A stretch of 64,000 bases of DNA from Paraburkholderia polaris (GCF_012927345.1 NZ_JABBGJ010000023.1:62001-126000); one strand, 5' to 3'; counted from the stretch's first letter, positions 1 through 8,846 are shown. Made by a program: numbers and translations. Notes: generated from the letters alone by a model not told the origin.

Positions 1-723
1 TGGCTCACCGCAGCCGCTGCATTGGCGATCGCCAGCGGCGTGCGCATGTTGCTCCATCCGCTTCTCGGACCGATCATGCCGGGCACCGCGTTCTGTATCG
101 CGGCGGCACTGGTCGAGTATTTTTGCGGGTTGGCTCCGGCGCTCACGGTCATGCTGCTCGGCCTGGGTATCGCCGACTATCTGTTCGTCCCGCCCTACGC
201 AACCATCGCCGTATTCGATCGCGCCGACGTGATCCTGCTGGTCTCGTATCCGTTGGTGACGCTGCTCGTCATCATACTGATCGAACGCCTGCACCGCGCG
301 CAGTTTCGTGCGGAACTGATCGCATCGGTTGCGCAGTCGCGCTATGAAATGCTGCTTCGTCACGACAACGAACGCATGCTCGCGCGCCGCGGCGTCGACG
401 AAACGCACCGGCTGCTGCGCCATCTTTCGCATCATCACAAGACCTTCGTTTTCATTCAGGCGCTCGAGCGCAACGCGCTGCAACCGGTGGACGACGTCAA
501 GCAGCAAGGTGTGCTGCCCCGTCTGCCCAACGAGATTGCGCCGGGCCCGCGCTTTGCCGATGTCGATCCTGAAGACATTCAGCGGCTTAGCAAGGCACTG
601 TGGCCCGGCAGTCATCGCGTGCACCTGAAAACCGGCGAAGGCGCGTCGAAGCTGACCGAGTGCGTGTGCGAACGGTTCACCACCCATGCCGGCGAGTTCC
701 TCGTGCTGCGGATTGGAGCCTGA
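1..723 (+). CDS. DUF4118-type membrane protein, 5' end missing
   Basis: The reading frame is open from the first base, so the gene starts upstream of the window. What is visible is 240 codons: three or four hydrophobic segments in the first ~95 residues (a GPIMPGTAFCIAAAL stretch and a LVSYPLVTLLVIILIERL helix) resembling the DUF4118 membrane domain found at the N-terminus of KdpD-like sensors, followed by a charged, His-rich cytoplasmic tail of about 140 residues without recognisable kinase motifs. A TTG at 22 could pass for a start, but the open frame before it argues for truncation by the window edge. The following hydrolase begins 3 bp after the stop, so they are probably co-transcribed. 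Function unknown; a membrane sensor or anchor is inference. Confidence 0.7.
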   Translation, partial: WLTAAAALAIASGVRMLLHPLLGPIMPGTAFCIAAALVEYFCGLAPALTVMLLGLGIADYLFVPPYATIAVFDRADVILLVSYPLVTLLVIILIERLHRAQFRAELIASVAQSRYEMLLRHDNERMLARRGVDETHRLLRHLSHHHKTFVFIQALERNALQPVDDVKQQGVLPRLPNEIAPGPRFADVDPEDIQRLSKALWPGSHRVHLKTGEGASKLTECVCERFTTHAGEFLVLRIGA

Positions 724-726
724 TCC

Positions 727-1614
727 ATGAGCCAACCGACGAGTCTCTTCTTACCCGGCAACGATCATGCTGTGCTGATGCTGCACGGCCTGTCGAGTTC
801 GCCGCTCGAATTACGTTTTCTCGCACGCTATCTGAACGCCGAGGGCTTCACCGCCTGCGCGCCGGTCTTGCCGGGCTACAGCGCGGGCTCCGATGAAGCG
901 GCGATGGAGGTGTGGCTCGAGGCCGCCGTGCGCGAGTACGACGCGCTGGCCGCGCGCTTTGCACGCGTCTCGATCTGCGGGCTGTCGATCGGTGCGGCGT
1001 TAGCGCTGGCGCTGGCGCATCGCCGTCCACAGGCGCAGTCGCTCATGTTGTTGTCGCTGACGCTCTCTTACGACGGCTGGGCGATCCCCTGGTATCGTTT
1101 CCTGCTCAACTGGGCGTACTTCACGCCGCTGCGCAAACGCTGGCGCTACCGCGAGGAAGCGCCATTCGGCTTGCGCAACGAAGCGCTCAGAGCGAAGATC
1201 GCCCGCGCAATGCAGCGCAGCGACTTCAGCGAAGTCGGTCCGTCGACGATTTCATTGCCGGCATTGCATCAGGCGAGCCGCCTCGCCGCGAGCGTGCGCA
1301 CGCAGGTGCGCGACATCAAAACCGATTGCCTGATTGTTCATGCGATCGACGATGAGACGTCGAGCCCCCGCAATGCGCGTTTTGTCGCCGCGAATATTGG
1401 CGCTGCCTTTTTACGCACAATCTGGCTGGATGATTCGTATCACATGATTACGTCGGACAACGAGCGCGAAATCGTCGCGCGCGAAACCGCGCTATTTTTG
1501 CGCGAGAGCGAAGCTGCGCACAGCGGCGACGACAGCGGCAAGCAACCGGTCGTCTCGAAGGCCCTCGCGCGGCGCCTCAGGCAACTCGCCGCGCTTGGCA
1601 AGGAGCGCTCATGA
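727..1614 (+). CDS. Alpha/beta hydrolase (carboxylesterase-like), 295 aa
   Basis: A serine hydrolase of the monoglyceride lipase/carboxylesterase type. An HGLSSSP oxyanion segment lies at residues 20-26, the nucleophile elbow GLSIG places Ser87, an acidic residue follows in HAIDDET (Asp208/209), and His239 in SYHMITSD completes the triad. No signal peptide is visible, so it is probably cytoplasmic; a C-terminal charged tail of ~40 residues is not part of the fold. It sits 3 bp after the DUF4118 gene and its stop overlaps the MipA-family start (ATGA), so the three genes look like one operon. The substrate cannot be told from sequence; esters of lipids are typical for the family. Confidence 0.85.
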   Translation: MSQPTSLFLPGNDHAVLMLHGLSSSPLELRFLARYLNAEGFTACAPVLPGYSAGSDEAAMEVWLEAAVREYDALAARFARVSICGLSIGAALALALAHRRPQAQSLMLLSLTLSYDGWAIPWYRFLLNWAYFTPLRKRWRYREEAPFGLRNEALRAKIARAMQRSDFSEVGPSTISLPALHQASRLAASVRTQVRDIKTDCLIVHAIDDETSSPRNARFVAANIGAAFLRTIWLDDSYHMITSDNEREIVARETALFLRESEAAHSGDDSGKQPVVSKALARRLRQLAALGKERS

Positions 1615-2537
1615 CGGCGCATGCCATGCCGAGAAACGGCCAGGCCACGCGCGCGTCGCTGCGTACCACGCTCAGGCTCGGTAAACCCGCACACATGTCT
1701 CTGCTGGTCGCCGCTGCGCTGGGCCTTTGCACAGCGCGTGCTGCCTATGCGGACGATGCAAGTCCGGACGCGACGACTGACACGAGCACGAGTACGAGCG
1801 CAAGTACGAACCCGAGCGACGCTGGCACGAGCACGGGCGCGGCCACCGACAGCAAATGGAAAATCGGCGTGGGCCCTGGTGTGATGATCACGCCCAAGTA
1901 CCCGGGATCGCGACAGTTGAAGGTATTCCCGTTCCCCGCGCTGGACATCTCCTACGACGACCGGATTTTCTCGCAGGGCCCTGACGTGCTCGGTATCAAC
2001 GTGCTTCGTGGTCCGGCCTATCACGTGGGCGCGGCTTTCAGCTTCGATTTCCAGACTCGCAAGGACAACGACGACCCAAGGTTGCATGGACTTGGCAACG
2101 TCTACGGCGGACCAAAACTGAAGCTCTTCGCTGACTACACGTGGTGGGCCTTTACCGGGTCGATCGCGGCGTACCAGGATATCGACGGGCATCACCAGGG
2201 GACCACAGTCAGCACGGATTTCGTGGCTTCGGCGCCCGTTGGCGGCTGGTTGTTCTCTGTAGGTCCCGGCTTCACCTGGGCGAATGGGACTTATACGCAG
2301 ACATTTTTCGGCGTAACCGGGCAGCAAAGTGCGGCGTCAGGATTGCCTGCGTATAGCACCAGTGCGGGCGTGCGAGACATCCATATGAACGCCATGGTGA
2401 CTTACGATTTTTCGAAGCACTGGGATGGATCGGTTGCTGCTACCTTCGGGCGACTGGAGCACAACGCGGCAAGTAGCCCGATTACCGAAAAAAGATTCGA
2501 ACTCGATACAATTGCATCGGTGAACTACAAGTTTTAG
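1611..2537 (+). CDS. MipA/OmpV family outer-membrane protein, 308 aa
   Basis: An MltA-interacting protein/OmpV-family beta-barrel. After a signal region (hydrophobic SLLVAAALGLC then ARAAYA before the mature DDASPDA) comes a Thr/Ser/Asn-rich low-complexity linker (about residues 48-78). The barrel follows with family features: KIGVGPGVMITPKYPGS, FPALDISYDDRIFS, an alternating hydrophobic pattern and the terminal aromatic NYKF typical of outer-membrane proteins. The start used overlaps the preceding stop by 4 bp; an internal ATG at 1695, just before the hydrophobic signal, is a credible alternative because it removes an unusually long n-region. Family members are linked to peptidoglycan scaffolding or drug resistance; the exact role here is unknown. 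Confidence 0.85.
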   Translation: MTAHAMPRNGQATRASLRTTLRLGKPAHMSLLVAAALGLCTARAAYADDASPDATTDTSTSTSASTNPSDAGTSTGAATDSKWKIGVGPGVMITPKYPGSRQLKVFPFPALDISYDDRIFSQGPDVLGINVLRGPAYHVGAAFSFDFQTRKDNDDPRLHGLGNVYGGPKLKLFADYTWWAFTGSIAAYQDIDGHHQGTTVSTDFVASAPVGGWLFSVGPGFTWANGTYTQTFFGVTGQQSAASGLPAYSTSAGVRDIHMNAMVTYDFSKHWDGSVAATFGRLEHNAASSPITEKRFELDTIASVNYKF

Positions 2538-2542
2538 TTTTT

Positions 2543-2575
2543 GGCTTTTCGCCCGCTCCCAGCGCGCGAAAAGCC
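2543..2575. terminator. Perfect 10-bp stem-loop between convergent genes
   Basis: GGCTTTTCGC at 2543-2552 is exactly complementary to GCGAAAAGCC at 2566-2575, giving a strong stem with a 13-nt loop in the 47-bp gap between convergent mipA-type and yceH genes. A T-rich stretch precedes it on the plus strand but no U-run follows on either strand, so it may act as a bidirectional transcript end or mRNA stabiliser rather than a classical intrinsic terminator. Confidence 0.45.
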
Positions 2576-2584
2576 AGGATCGTT

Positions 2585-3289
2585 TCAATCCCCCGTGCCA
2601 AGCTCTTCAACTTCAATCCCCAACTCAGCGGCCATGCGCCGCACGACTACCTGAAGCCGGCTCACCTCATCGGCAAGCCGCCTCTGTTCAGCCTTCACCG
2701 CCTCGAACGCCGACAGCGGCACAACCTCATCTTCTCCGCCCGGTTGCGCAAACTCACTCGCACTGACCTCGCCGCATAGCAGATGCATCCAGCGATTTTC
2801 GCGCTCACCCGGCGTGCGGCCCAGCTTCACCACCCGCGGCGGATCGTTGGCTGCCAGCTCGTCGAGAAACGCCTCGACTGACGAGATGTCGGCAAACCCA
2901 TGCAGGCGCGCGCTGTTCAGACGCAGCTCGGCCGCGGTCTGCGGACCGCGCAGCAGCAACGTGGTCAGCAAGGCAGCCGACTGGCTCGGCAAGCCCAATA
3001 CCCGATTCATGTTGTGCTCGAAGCGCGGCACGCGGCTGCTGCTGCCCTCCATCACCAGGCTCAGGCGCTTCAACCCGTCGATGGCGGTCAGCACCTCGGC
3101 CTCGGTCGCATTCATCACGGGTGCGCGGCCGGTCTTCTGATTGCAGCCCAAGGTCAGCGCGTTCAGCGAAAGCGGATAACTATCCGGCACAGTGTGCTGC
3201 TTTTCGACTAACACGCCGAGTACGCGCCCTTCAAGCAAGGTCAAAGCGCGAATGGAGGGACGGGAAACAGCGTCGGGAGTGGAGTTCAT
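2585..3289 (-). CDS. yceH: YceH/UPF0502 (DUF480) family protein, 234 aa
   Basis: The whole length matches the YceH/DUF480 family: an LTLLEGRVLGVLVEKQHTVPDSYPLSLNALTLGCNQKTGR segment (given here in part: VLGVLVEKQHTVPD, then LGCNQKT) near the N-terminus, a winged-helix-like middle with LLLRGPQTAAELR, and the VVKLGRTPGERENRW motif. Two winged-helix folds are known for the family, but its biochemical role is not settled. A C-terminal coiled segment (EQRRLADEVSRLQVVVRRMAAEL) is visible. Convergent with the MipA-type gene; the start lacks a strong Shine-Dalgarno. Identification is firm, function unknown. Confidence 0.88.
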   Translation of the reverse strand: MNSTPDAVSRPSIRALTLLEGRVLGVLVEKQHTVPDSYPLSLNALTLGCNQKTGRAPVMNATEAEVLTAIDGLKRLSLVMEGSSSRVPRFEHNMNRVLGLPSQSAALLTTLLLRGPQTAAELRLNSARLHGFADISSVEAFLDELAANDPPRVVKLGRTPGERENRWMHLLCGEVSASEFAQPGGEDEVVPLSAFEAVKAEQRRLADEVSRLQVVVRRMAAELGIEVEELGTGD

Positions 3290-3469
3290 AGAAGATGTCG
3301 CGGCAAGCGCCGCCAGGTCTCGTGGATGGTGTGCACTACCGTTGCACAGCCGGGCGGCGGGTTTTAGTTTGTGGGCACTATGATAAACGCCCCGGCCGCT
3401 CGCGGTGTACGAATCTCCGCAATGGTGAGGCGCGTGCCGAACGGGTCCGCATCCCTTCAGGCGCGTTTG

Positions 3470-3806
3470 TTGTTGACCTCATTCCATATTCGAAATAATA
3501 CCATCACGACCTTTTCCGCCGACGACCTCGTTCGCCATCTACCCGAACTCGGCGCGCTGCTGCGTGCCAGCGTCCATGACGGCGCGAGCGTCGGATTTGT
3601 GCTGCCGTACAGCGTCGAAGAGAGTGAGGCGTTCTGGAGCGGCAAGGTGCTGCCGTCGCTGAGCGCGGGTGCGCTGGTGCTGTTCGTCGCTCGCCATGGC
3701 GAATCGATCGCCGGCAGCGTGCAAGTGGATTACGACACGATGCCGAACCAGCGCCATCGCGCCGAGGTGCGCAAACTGCTGGTCCACCTCGCGTTCCGCC
3801 GCCAAT
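3470..3806 (+). pseudogene. GNAT N-acetyltransferase remnant, 3' half lost
   Basis: From about 3500 the frame encodes the N-terminal half of a GNAT acetyltransferase: FSADDLVRHLPELGALL, then VGFVLPYSVEESEAFW, a SLSAGALVLFVARHGESIAGSV beta-hairpin and VRKLLVHLAFRR. In intact relatives this last motif is followed by the acetyl-CoA loop (R/Q-x-x-G-x-G/A) and about 60 more residues. Here the frame instead runs into the reverse complement of the thioesterase C-terminus and stops at 3829. The ATG at 3371 gives a poor N-terminus, and no good start with a ribosome site is seen near 3470-3503. The gene is therefore judged decayed at both ends, most likely by a deletion that joined it to the thioesterase at about 3800-3806. 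Confidence 0.75.
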
Positions 3807-4202
3807 TCAACCGGTCCTGGCGTACTTAAACGTGCCTTGCGCACTGGCGATCAGCAGCTTACCGTCCACCCACGCTTCGCTGCGCGAGAAGAAAATCGAG
3901 CGGCCCTGACGCTCGAGAAAGCCCTTCGCCGTCACCGACGCGCCGAGTCCCTTGTCGAGATAGTTGGTGGTCAGCGAGAGCGTGAACGCGTGCCGTGCCG
4001 GCTGGCCGGCTTCGGCATAAATGCCGGCATATCCCGCCGCCGCATCGAGCAAGGTCGCGATCGCGCCGCCTTGCAGCACGCCCTGGCGATTGAGCTTGCT
4101 GGCATCGATCGGCATATACAGCTCTGCGTAGCCGTCGCGCCATTGCGCCAGACGCACCCCGAGCGACTCGAGAAACGGGTTGTCGATGGGAAATTCGGAC
4201 AT
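3807..4202 (-). CDS. PaaI-type hotdog thioesterase, 131 aa
   Basis: A single hotdog-fold acyl-CoA thioesterase of the PaaI/YdiI type. Visible family features are NRQGVLQGGAIATLLDAAAGYA (shown in part: GVLQGGAIATLLDAA), with the Gly-Gly and Asp of the active site helix, LSLTTNYLD, and a terminal RSEAWVDGKLLIASAQGTF strand. The start at 4202 was chosen because GAGAGG lies at the right distance upstream; a longer frame extends to 4313 but lies inside the LysE gene. Substrate unknown. It overlaps nothing upstream but its stop abuts the broken GNAT gene, which marks a rearrangement edge. Confidence 0.85.
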   Translation of the reverse strand: MSEFPIDNPFLESLGVRLAQWRDGYAELYMPIDASKLNRQGVLQGGAIATLLDAAAGYAGIYAEAGQPARHAFTLSLTTNYLDKGLGASVTAKGFLERQGRSIFFSRSEAWVDGKLLIASAQGTFKYARTG

Positions 4203-4231
4203 AGGTGCGCCTCTCTTCTTCAAAGTGCGCT

Positions 4232-4864
4232 TTAACGGCGCGGATCGAGCGCGATCCGCTCGGCCAGACCGGCGAGCACGGTGCCCATCAGCCAGCGTTG
4301 CACCAGCAGCCACACCGGCCGCCCGGCGAGAAACACGGCGATCGAACCCGCCATACTCGCAATCAACGCATTGATCGTAACGGCGATGACGATTTGCACG
4401 CAGCCCAGCGCGATCGACTGCGTGAGCACGCTGCCGTGCTCCGGTGAAATGAATTGCGGCAGCAGCGAAAGGTACATCACGGCGATCTTCGGATTCGCGA
4501 GATTCGTGACGAGGCCCATCGTGAAGAGCTTACGGCGGCTGTCGTGCGGCAGGTCGCGCACCTGGAACGGCGAGCGGCCGCCCGGCTTGACCGCCTGCCA
4601 CGCCAGATACAACAGGTAAAGCGCGCCGCCGAAACGCAACGCGTCGTAGGCGTAGGGCACCGTCAGCAGCAGCGCGGTGATGCCAAACGCCGCGCAAAAC
4701 ATGTAGAACACGTAGCCGAGCGCGACACCGCCGAGCGACACGAGCCCGGCGCGCCGCCCCTGGCAAAGCGATCGCGAGATCAGATAAATCATGTTCGGGC
4801 CGGGCGTAAGCACCATGCCGAGCGAGACCAGGGCGAAGGCAAGCAGCGTTGTGACAGCGGGCAC
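4232..4864 (-). CDS. LysE/RhtB family amino-acid exporter, 210 aa
   Basis: A six-helix inner-membrane exporter of the LysE/RhtB superfamily, proposed to export amino acids or homoserine-lactone-like metabolites. The family signature LTPGPNMIYLISRSL lies at residues 19-33, followed by SLGGVALGYVFYMFCAAFG, LYLLYLAWQ and the GLVTNLANPKIAVMYLSLLPQF motif near residue 116. A GTG start at 4864 has AGGAG five to eight bases upstream. It ends 30 bp before the thioesterase start, so the two may be one transcript. Confidence 0.88.
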   Translation of the reverse strand: MPAVTTLLAFALVSLGMVLTPGPNMIYLISRSLCQGRRAGLVSLGGVALGYVFYMFCAAFGITALLLTVPYAYDALRFGGALYLLYLAWQAVKPGGRSPFQVRDLPHDSRRKLFTMGLVTNLANPKIAVMYLSLLPQFISPEHGSVLTQSIALGCVQIVIAVTINALIASMAGSIAVFLAGRPVWLLVQRWLMGTVLAGLAERIALDPRR

Positions 4865-5043
4865 GGCGGTCTCCTCTGTGAATTAAAGTCGGGTAATGCC
4901 GCCAAATATAGCCGATGTCGCCGATTCGAGCATTCAATCCGCAGTTGAAAAATCTGCATCGGCTCTTTTTTGCGCGCCATGATGTGAAGCACGGCGGCGG
5001 GCCACGGCGCGCTTCATCCCGATGCAATACGAACAACGGCGGG

Positions 5044-6249
5044 TCAGATCAGGTACGTTTCGACCAGCTTGACCCAGTAGCTCGCGCCGAGACTAATGAT
5101 GCCGTCGTTGAAATCGTACTTGGGGTTGTGTACCATGCAACCGCCCCACTCGCCCACGCCGTTGCCGATCACCACGTAGCAGCCCGGTATCGCATCCGCC
5201 ATCCACGCGAAGTCTTCGCTGCCCATCATGCCTTTAGTGTCGGTCAGCACATTCGTGGCGCCGACCAGATCGGTCAGCACATCACGCGCAAGCGCGGTCG
5301 GCGCTTCGGCGTTGACCACCACCGGCACGAGCCGCTTGTAGTCGATCGAGGCTTCCACGCCGAAGCATTGCGCCTGCAGCGTGACGATTTCATACACGCG
5401 CTTTTCGATCCGCTCGCGCATCTCGGGGTTGGTCGAGCGCATGTTCAACAGAAGCTTCACCGTTTCGGGGATCACGTTGTGGGTTGCGCCCGCATGGATT
5501 CCGCCGATGCTCACCACACCCACTTCAGAAGCCGGCAGATTGCGCGAGACGATGGTCTGCAACGCCATGATCAGCGAACCGGCCGCGACGATCGGATCGC
5601 GCGCCCTGTCCGGCATCGCGCCGTGGCCACCCACACCCTTTAGCGTGACCGTGGCGACGTCCGAGGCGGCCGTCACGCCACCCGTCTTCACGACGAATTG
5701 ACCGACCGGAATGCCCGGGCCGTTGTGCAGCGCGTAGACCGCATCGCACGGAAAGCGCTTGAACAGGCCCTCTTCGATCATGCGGCGCGCGCCGCACAGG
5801 TTTTCTTCGTCGGGCTGGAAGATCAGGTTGAGCGTGCCGTCAAAGCCGCGGCTCGTCGCCAGATGTTTGGCGGCGGCCAGCAGGATCGCGGTATGGCCGT
5901 CGTGGCCGCAGGCGTGCATCTTGCCCGGAATCCGGCTCGCATACGGCAGATGCGTTTGCTCGTGAATCGGCAGCGCGTCCATGTCCGCGCGAATGCCGAT
6001 CTTGCGCGTGCCCCGGCCCAGTTTCAGTTGCCCGACCACGCCCGTGCCGCCGATGCCGGTGTGCACTTCAAAGCCCCACTTCTTCAGCAAACCGGCCACC
6101 AGTTCAGCGGTATTGACGACGTCGAAGCCCGTTTCCGGATGCGCGTGGATCTGGCGGCGCAGGTCGACAAAGGTCTGTTCGTCGGCGACCACGTCCGCAA
6201 TCAGTCCGGCGGATTGCAAATCCGCTTCAACGATTTGTGCTTCAAGCAT
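5044..6249 (-). CDS. M20 family metal-dependent amidohydrolase, 401 aa
   Basis: A hippurate hydrolase/N-acyl-amino-acid amidohydrolase of peptidase family M20D. It carries LRRQIHAHPETGFD near the N-terminus, RADMDALPIHE, the metal-binding HACGHDGHTAILLAAAK, the PDEENLCGARRMIEEG glutamate region and MGSEDFAWM near the C-terminus. The ATG at 6249 is preceded by AGGAG (8-bp spacing); the frame extends further upstream but only as a shadow of the transporter gene. It lies 98 bp after an MHS-type transporter on the same strand, suggesting uptake followed by hydrolysis of an acylated or amidated amino compound, under the divergent LysR regulator. Substrate is not determined. Confidence 0.87.
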   Translation of the reverse strand: MLEAQIVEADLQSAGLIADVVADEQTFVDLRRQIHAHPETGFDVVNTAELVAGLLKKWGFEVHTGIGGTGVVGQLKLGRGTRKIGIRADMDALPIHEQTHLPYASRIPGKMHACGHDGHTAILLAAAKHLATSRGFDGTLNLIFQPDEENLCGARRMIEEGLFKRFPCDAVYALHNGPGIPVGQFVVKTGGVTAASDVATVTLKGVGGHGAMPDRARDPIVAAGSLIMALQTIVSRNLPASEVGVVSIGGIHAGATHNVIPETVKLLLNMRSTNPEMRERIEKRVYEIVTLQAQCFGVEASIDYKRLVPVVVNAEAPTALARDVLTDLVGATNVLTDTKGMMGSEDFAWMADAIPGCYVVIGNGVGEWGGCMVHNPKYDFNDGIISLGASYWVKLVETYLI

Positions 6250-6347
6250 GCGATGTGCTCCTGTTGGTTCTATTGGTGCTGTTGATCCTGCCAGCCATTG
6301 CGGGGGCTCAACTGCGCTGCGATTGACTGAAATCTCCAGTCGTGGGC

Positions 6348-7706
6348 TCAGTCGGCGCGGTGCTCTTTCAACACGGCCAATGCGCCGAGCGACACCGCGC
6401 TGCACGTGACCATGTACCAGGCCGGCGACATGGGGTTGCCGGTCGTACTGATCAGCCACGTCACGATGAATTGCGCGAAGCCACCGAACACCGACACGCC
6501 GATGCTGTACACCACCGACAAACCCGTAGCCCGCACATGTTTCGGAAAGCCTTCCATCAGAATCAGAAAGCCCGAACTGGAACCGAGTGCGAGACAGCCG
6601 ACCAGCGCGGCGATCACCGTCAGCGCGACGCCGAGTTGCGCGGTGTGGTTGAGCAGCCAGAACGCCGGATAGATCAACACGGCGCCGAGCACTGTGGCGC
6701 CGACTACCAGCGGCTTGCGTCGCGGCAGACGGTCCGACAGCAGCCCGGCGAGCGGCGAACCGATCAGCAACACTGCGCCCGCCACACAACCCGACAGAAA
6801 CGCGGTGCCCGGCGGCATATGCAGCACGCGGATCAGATAGGTGGGCATATAGAACACGACGATATACATCGACGCCGTGCCGCCGACGATCATCAGAATG
6901 CCGACGCACACTTGCCGCCCGTGATGCGCCATCACCTCACGAAACGCACTGCTTTCGCGCGACGTCGCCTGATGCGTTTCGTGCAGTGCGCGGCGGATAT
7001 AGAGTCCGACCGGGCCAATCAGCAGACCGCACAGGAACGGGATGCGCCAGCCCCAGCTTTCCAGATCGGCAGGCGCGAGGAAATGCGACAGCAGAAAGCC
7101 GCTCAGCGCGCCGACCAGCGCCGCCGCACCCTGGCTCGCCAACTGCCAGCTGACCAGAAAACCGCGCGTGGACTGCACGCCCGACTCCATCAACAACGTG
7201 GTCGACGCACCGATCTCGCCGCCCGCCGAGAAGCCTTGCAGCAATCGGCCGAGCACGATCAGCAGCGGCGCGAACAGGCCGATCTGCGCATAGGTGGGCG
7301 CAAGGCCGATCAACGCCGTACCGAGCGCCATCAATGCGATGGTCAGCGTCATCGCCGCTTTGCGTCCCGCACGGTCCGCGTAGTTACCGATCAGGATGCC
7401 GCCCAGCGGCCGCATGACGAAGCCGATGCCGAAGGTGGCGACTGCCATCAGCAGCGAGCCGAAGGCCGTATGCGACGGAAAAAACAGCTTGCCGATCAGG
7501 ACCGCGAAGAAGCTGTAGATCGTGAAGTCGAACATTTCCAGACCGTTGCCCAGCGTGGTCGCGGCGATCAGCGCGAACTTCGAGGCACGCGGCTGAGCCG
7601 ACGTCTCGGCTGACAACGGAACGGACAACGGAGCGAGCCCCTGAACCGGCCCCTGGGACACCGCGTCGACTGACGCGGGTTGCAGCGAGGTGTGCAGATT
7701 TGCCAT
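6348..7706 (-). CDS. MFS transporter, metabolite:H+ symporter (MHS) type, 452 aa
   Basis: A 12-helix major facilitator permease. MHS-family features include NGLEMFDFTIYSFFAVLIGKLFFP (in part: FDFTIYSFFA), MRPLGGILIGNYADRAGRKAAM in the loop between helices 2 and 3, and LLQGFSAGGEIGASTTLLME in helix 4. Such proteins carry dicarboxylates, shikimate, proline/betaine or aromatic acids. About 45 residues of hydrophilic N-terminus precede helix 1. Divergent from the LysR gene with a 180-bp shared regulatory region, and followed by the M20 hydrolase, so it is probably the uptake step of a small LysR-controlled catabolic unit. Confidence 0.87.
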   Translation of the reverse strand: MANLHTSLQPASVDAVSQGPVQGLAPLSVPLSAETSAQPRASKFALIAATTLGNGLEMFDFTIYSFFAVLIGKLFFPSHTAFGSLLMAVATFGIGFVMRPLGGILIGNYADRAGRKAAMTLTIALMALGTALIGLAPTYAQIGLFAPLLIVLGRLLQGFSAGGEIGASTTLLMESGVQSTRGFLVSWQLASQGAAALVGALSGFLLSHFLAPADLESWGWRIPFLCGLLIGPVGLYIRRALHETHQATSRESSAFREVMAHHGRQVCVGILMIVGGTASMYIVVFYMPTYLIRVLHMPPGTAFLSGCVAGAVLLIGSPLAGLLSDRLPRRKPLVVGATVLGAVLIYPAFWLLNHTAQLGVALTVIAALVGCLALGSSSGFLILMEGFPKHVRATGLSVVYSIGVSVFGGFAQFIVTWLISTTGNPMSPAWYMVTCSAVSLGALAVLKEHRAD

Positions 7707-7808
7707 GAGAATTCCGATGATTCCGGTGGATCGGGCTGCGTCGCTTTGCGAGCTGACGTCAACCGAACAGTGCGGTCATCAATTTCCAAGCGCAAATCGT
7801 TTGTTTTT

Positions 7809-7825
7809 ATAGCCATCACTTCTAT
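7809..7825. promoter_or_regulatory. Candidate LysR-type operator between divergent genes
   Basis: ATAG-N9-CTAT forms an AT-rich interrupted dyad in the 180-bp region between the MFS and LysR genes, 62 bp upstream of the LysR start. LysR regulators normally bind such dyads beside their own promoter, although the spacing is not exactly the textbook T-N11-A. Assignment is by position and symmetry only. Confidence 0.35.
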
Positions 7826-7886
7826 TTATCCCCACACTGGAGGCTGTTGCGGCATACAGCCGTAGCGCCATTCGAGTGATTCGACG

Positions 7887-8846
7887 ATGAAACTTCACCA
7901 ATTACGCTCGTTGATCGCCGTCGCGGAGAACGGCAGCATCCACGAGGCGTCGCGTGCGCTGCACGTCACGCAGCCGGCGGTAAGCAAGGCGCTGTCCGAT
8001 CTGGAGGCGGAACTCGGCGCGCCGATGTTCGTGCGTTCAGCCAAGGGCACGCAGCTCACGCCGTATGGGCAAAGCCTGATTCGCCATGCACGCGCAATCG
8101 AACAGGAACTGCGCCACGCCCACGAGGACATCTCCACGCTGCTCGGTATCGCGCGCGGCACCGTGACGGTGGGCGTGACGCCGGTGACGTCTGCCGGGCC
8201 GTTTGCTGAGGCATTGCGGGAGTTTTCGCGGGTTTATCCGCAGGTCACCATCAACGTGTTCGAGTTGCGTCCGGCGCAGATCCAGGAAGGCCTGGCAGAC
8301 GGCTCAATCGATTTCGGCCTTGTCTCGCGCATCGGTCAGCCGACCGACACGCGTTTCCACTGGGAGACGCTCTACACCATCGCCACTACGCTGGGCGTTC
8401 GCACCGGCCATCCGCTGCGCGGCAGGCATTCTCTGCGGGCGCTAACCCAGGCGGCGTGGCTCAGTTGGGATGCGCTCGACGATTCGACGAGTCTGATCGG
8501 CACCCTGTTCGGCAGTCAGGACGTCGTGCGGCCGAAAAACGTGCTGCGTTGCACGTCGATGTCGCTCTACATGGAAATGGCCAGCACCACCGACCGCATC
8601 AGCCTGTGGTCGGAACTGCCCTTCCATATCGAGCGGTACAAGGGGCTGGTGCGAAAGATCAGTTTGACCGAGGCGCTGCCGGACATGACGATCGGGTTGA
8701 TTTGCCGCGATATCGAACTGACCACCACCGTCGCTGCGACGCTGATCGAGATGATTCGCACCGCGTGTACCGGGTTCGCCGGGGCGTACCTGCGCGCCGG
8801 TGCAACGCCGGGGCGGCGGCACCAGCCGGCGAAGGAGCAGCCGTGA
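7887..8846 (+). CDS. LysR-family transcriptional regulator, 319 aa
   Basis: The N-terminal winged helix-turn-helix is clear: MKLHQLRSLIAVAENGSI then ASRALHVTQPAVSKALSDLE, and LFxR is represented by MFVRSAKGTQLTPYG. An effector-binding domain follows from about residue 90 (GTVTVGVTPVTSAGPF, LRPAQIQEGLADGSIDFGLV). The gene is divergent from the MHS transporter and M20 hydrolase and is the likely activator of that pair; the co-inducer is unknown. The riboswitch-led flavoenzyme lies 404 bp downstream with its own leader, so it is probably a separate transcript. Confidence 0.9.
   Translation: MKLHQLRSLIAVAENGSIHEASRALHVTQPAVSKALSDLEAELGAPMFVRSAKGTQLTPYGQSLIRHARAIEQELRHAHEDISTLLGIARGTVTVGVTPVTSAGPFAEALREFSRVYPQVTINVFELRPAQIQEGLADGSIDFGLVSRIGQPTDTRFHWETLYTIATTLGVRTGHPLRGRHSLRALTQAAWLSWDALDDSTSLIGTLFGSQDVVRPKNVLRCTSMSLYMEMASTTDRISLWSELPFHIERYKGLVRKISLTEALPDMTIGLICRDIELTTTVAATLIEMIRTACTGFAGAYLRAGATPGRRHQPAKEQP

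Noticed and set aside
5044..6909. 621-residue M20 protein with a long N-terminal extension
   Set aside because: The first 220 codons lie antisense-shifted within the transporter gene; AGGAG before the ATG at 6249 gives a normal-length enzyme.
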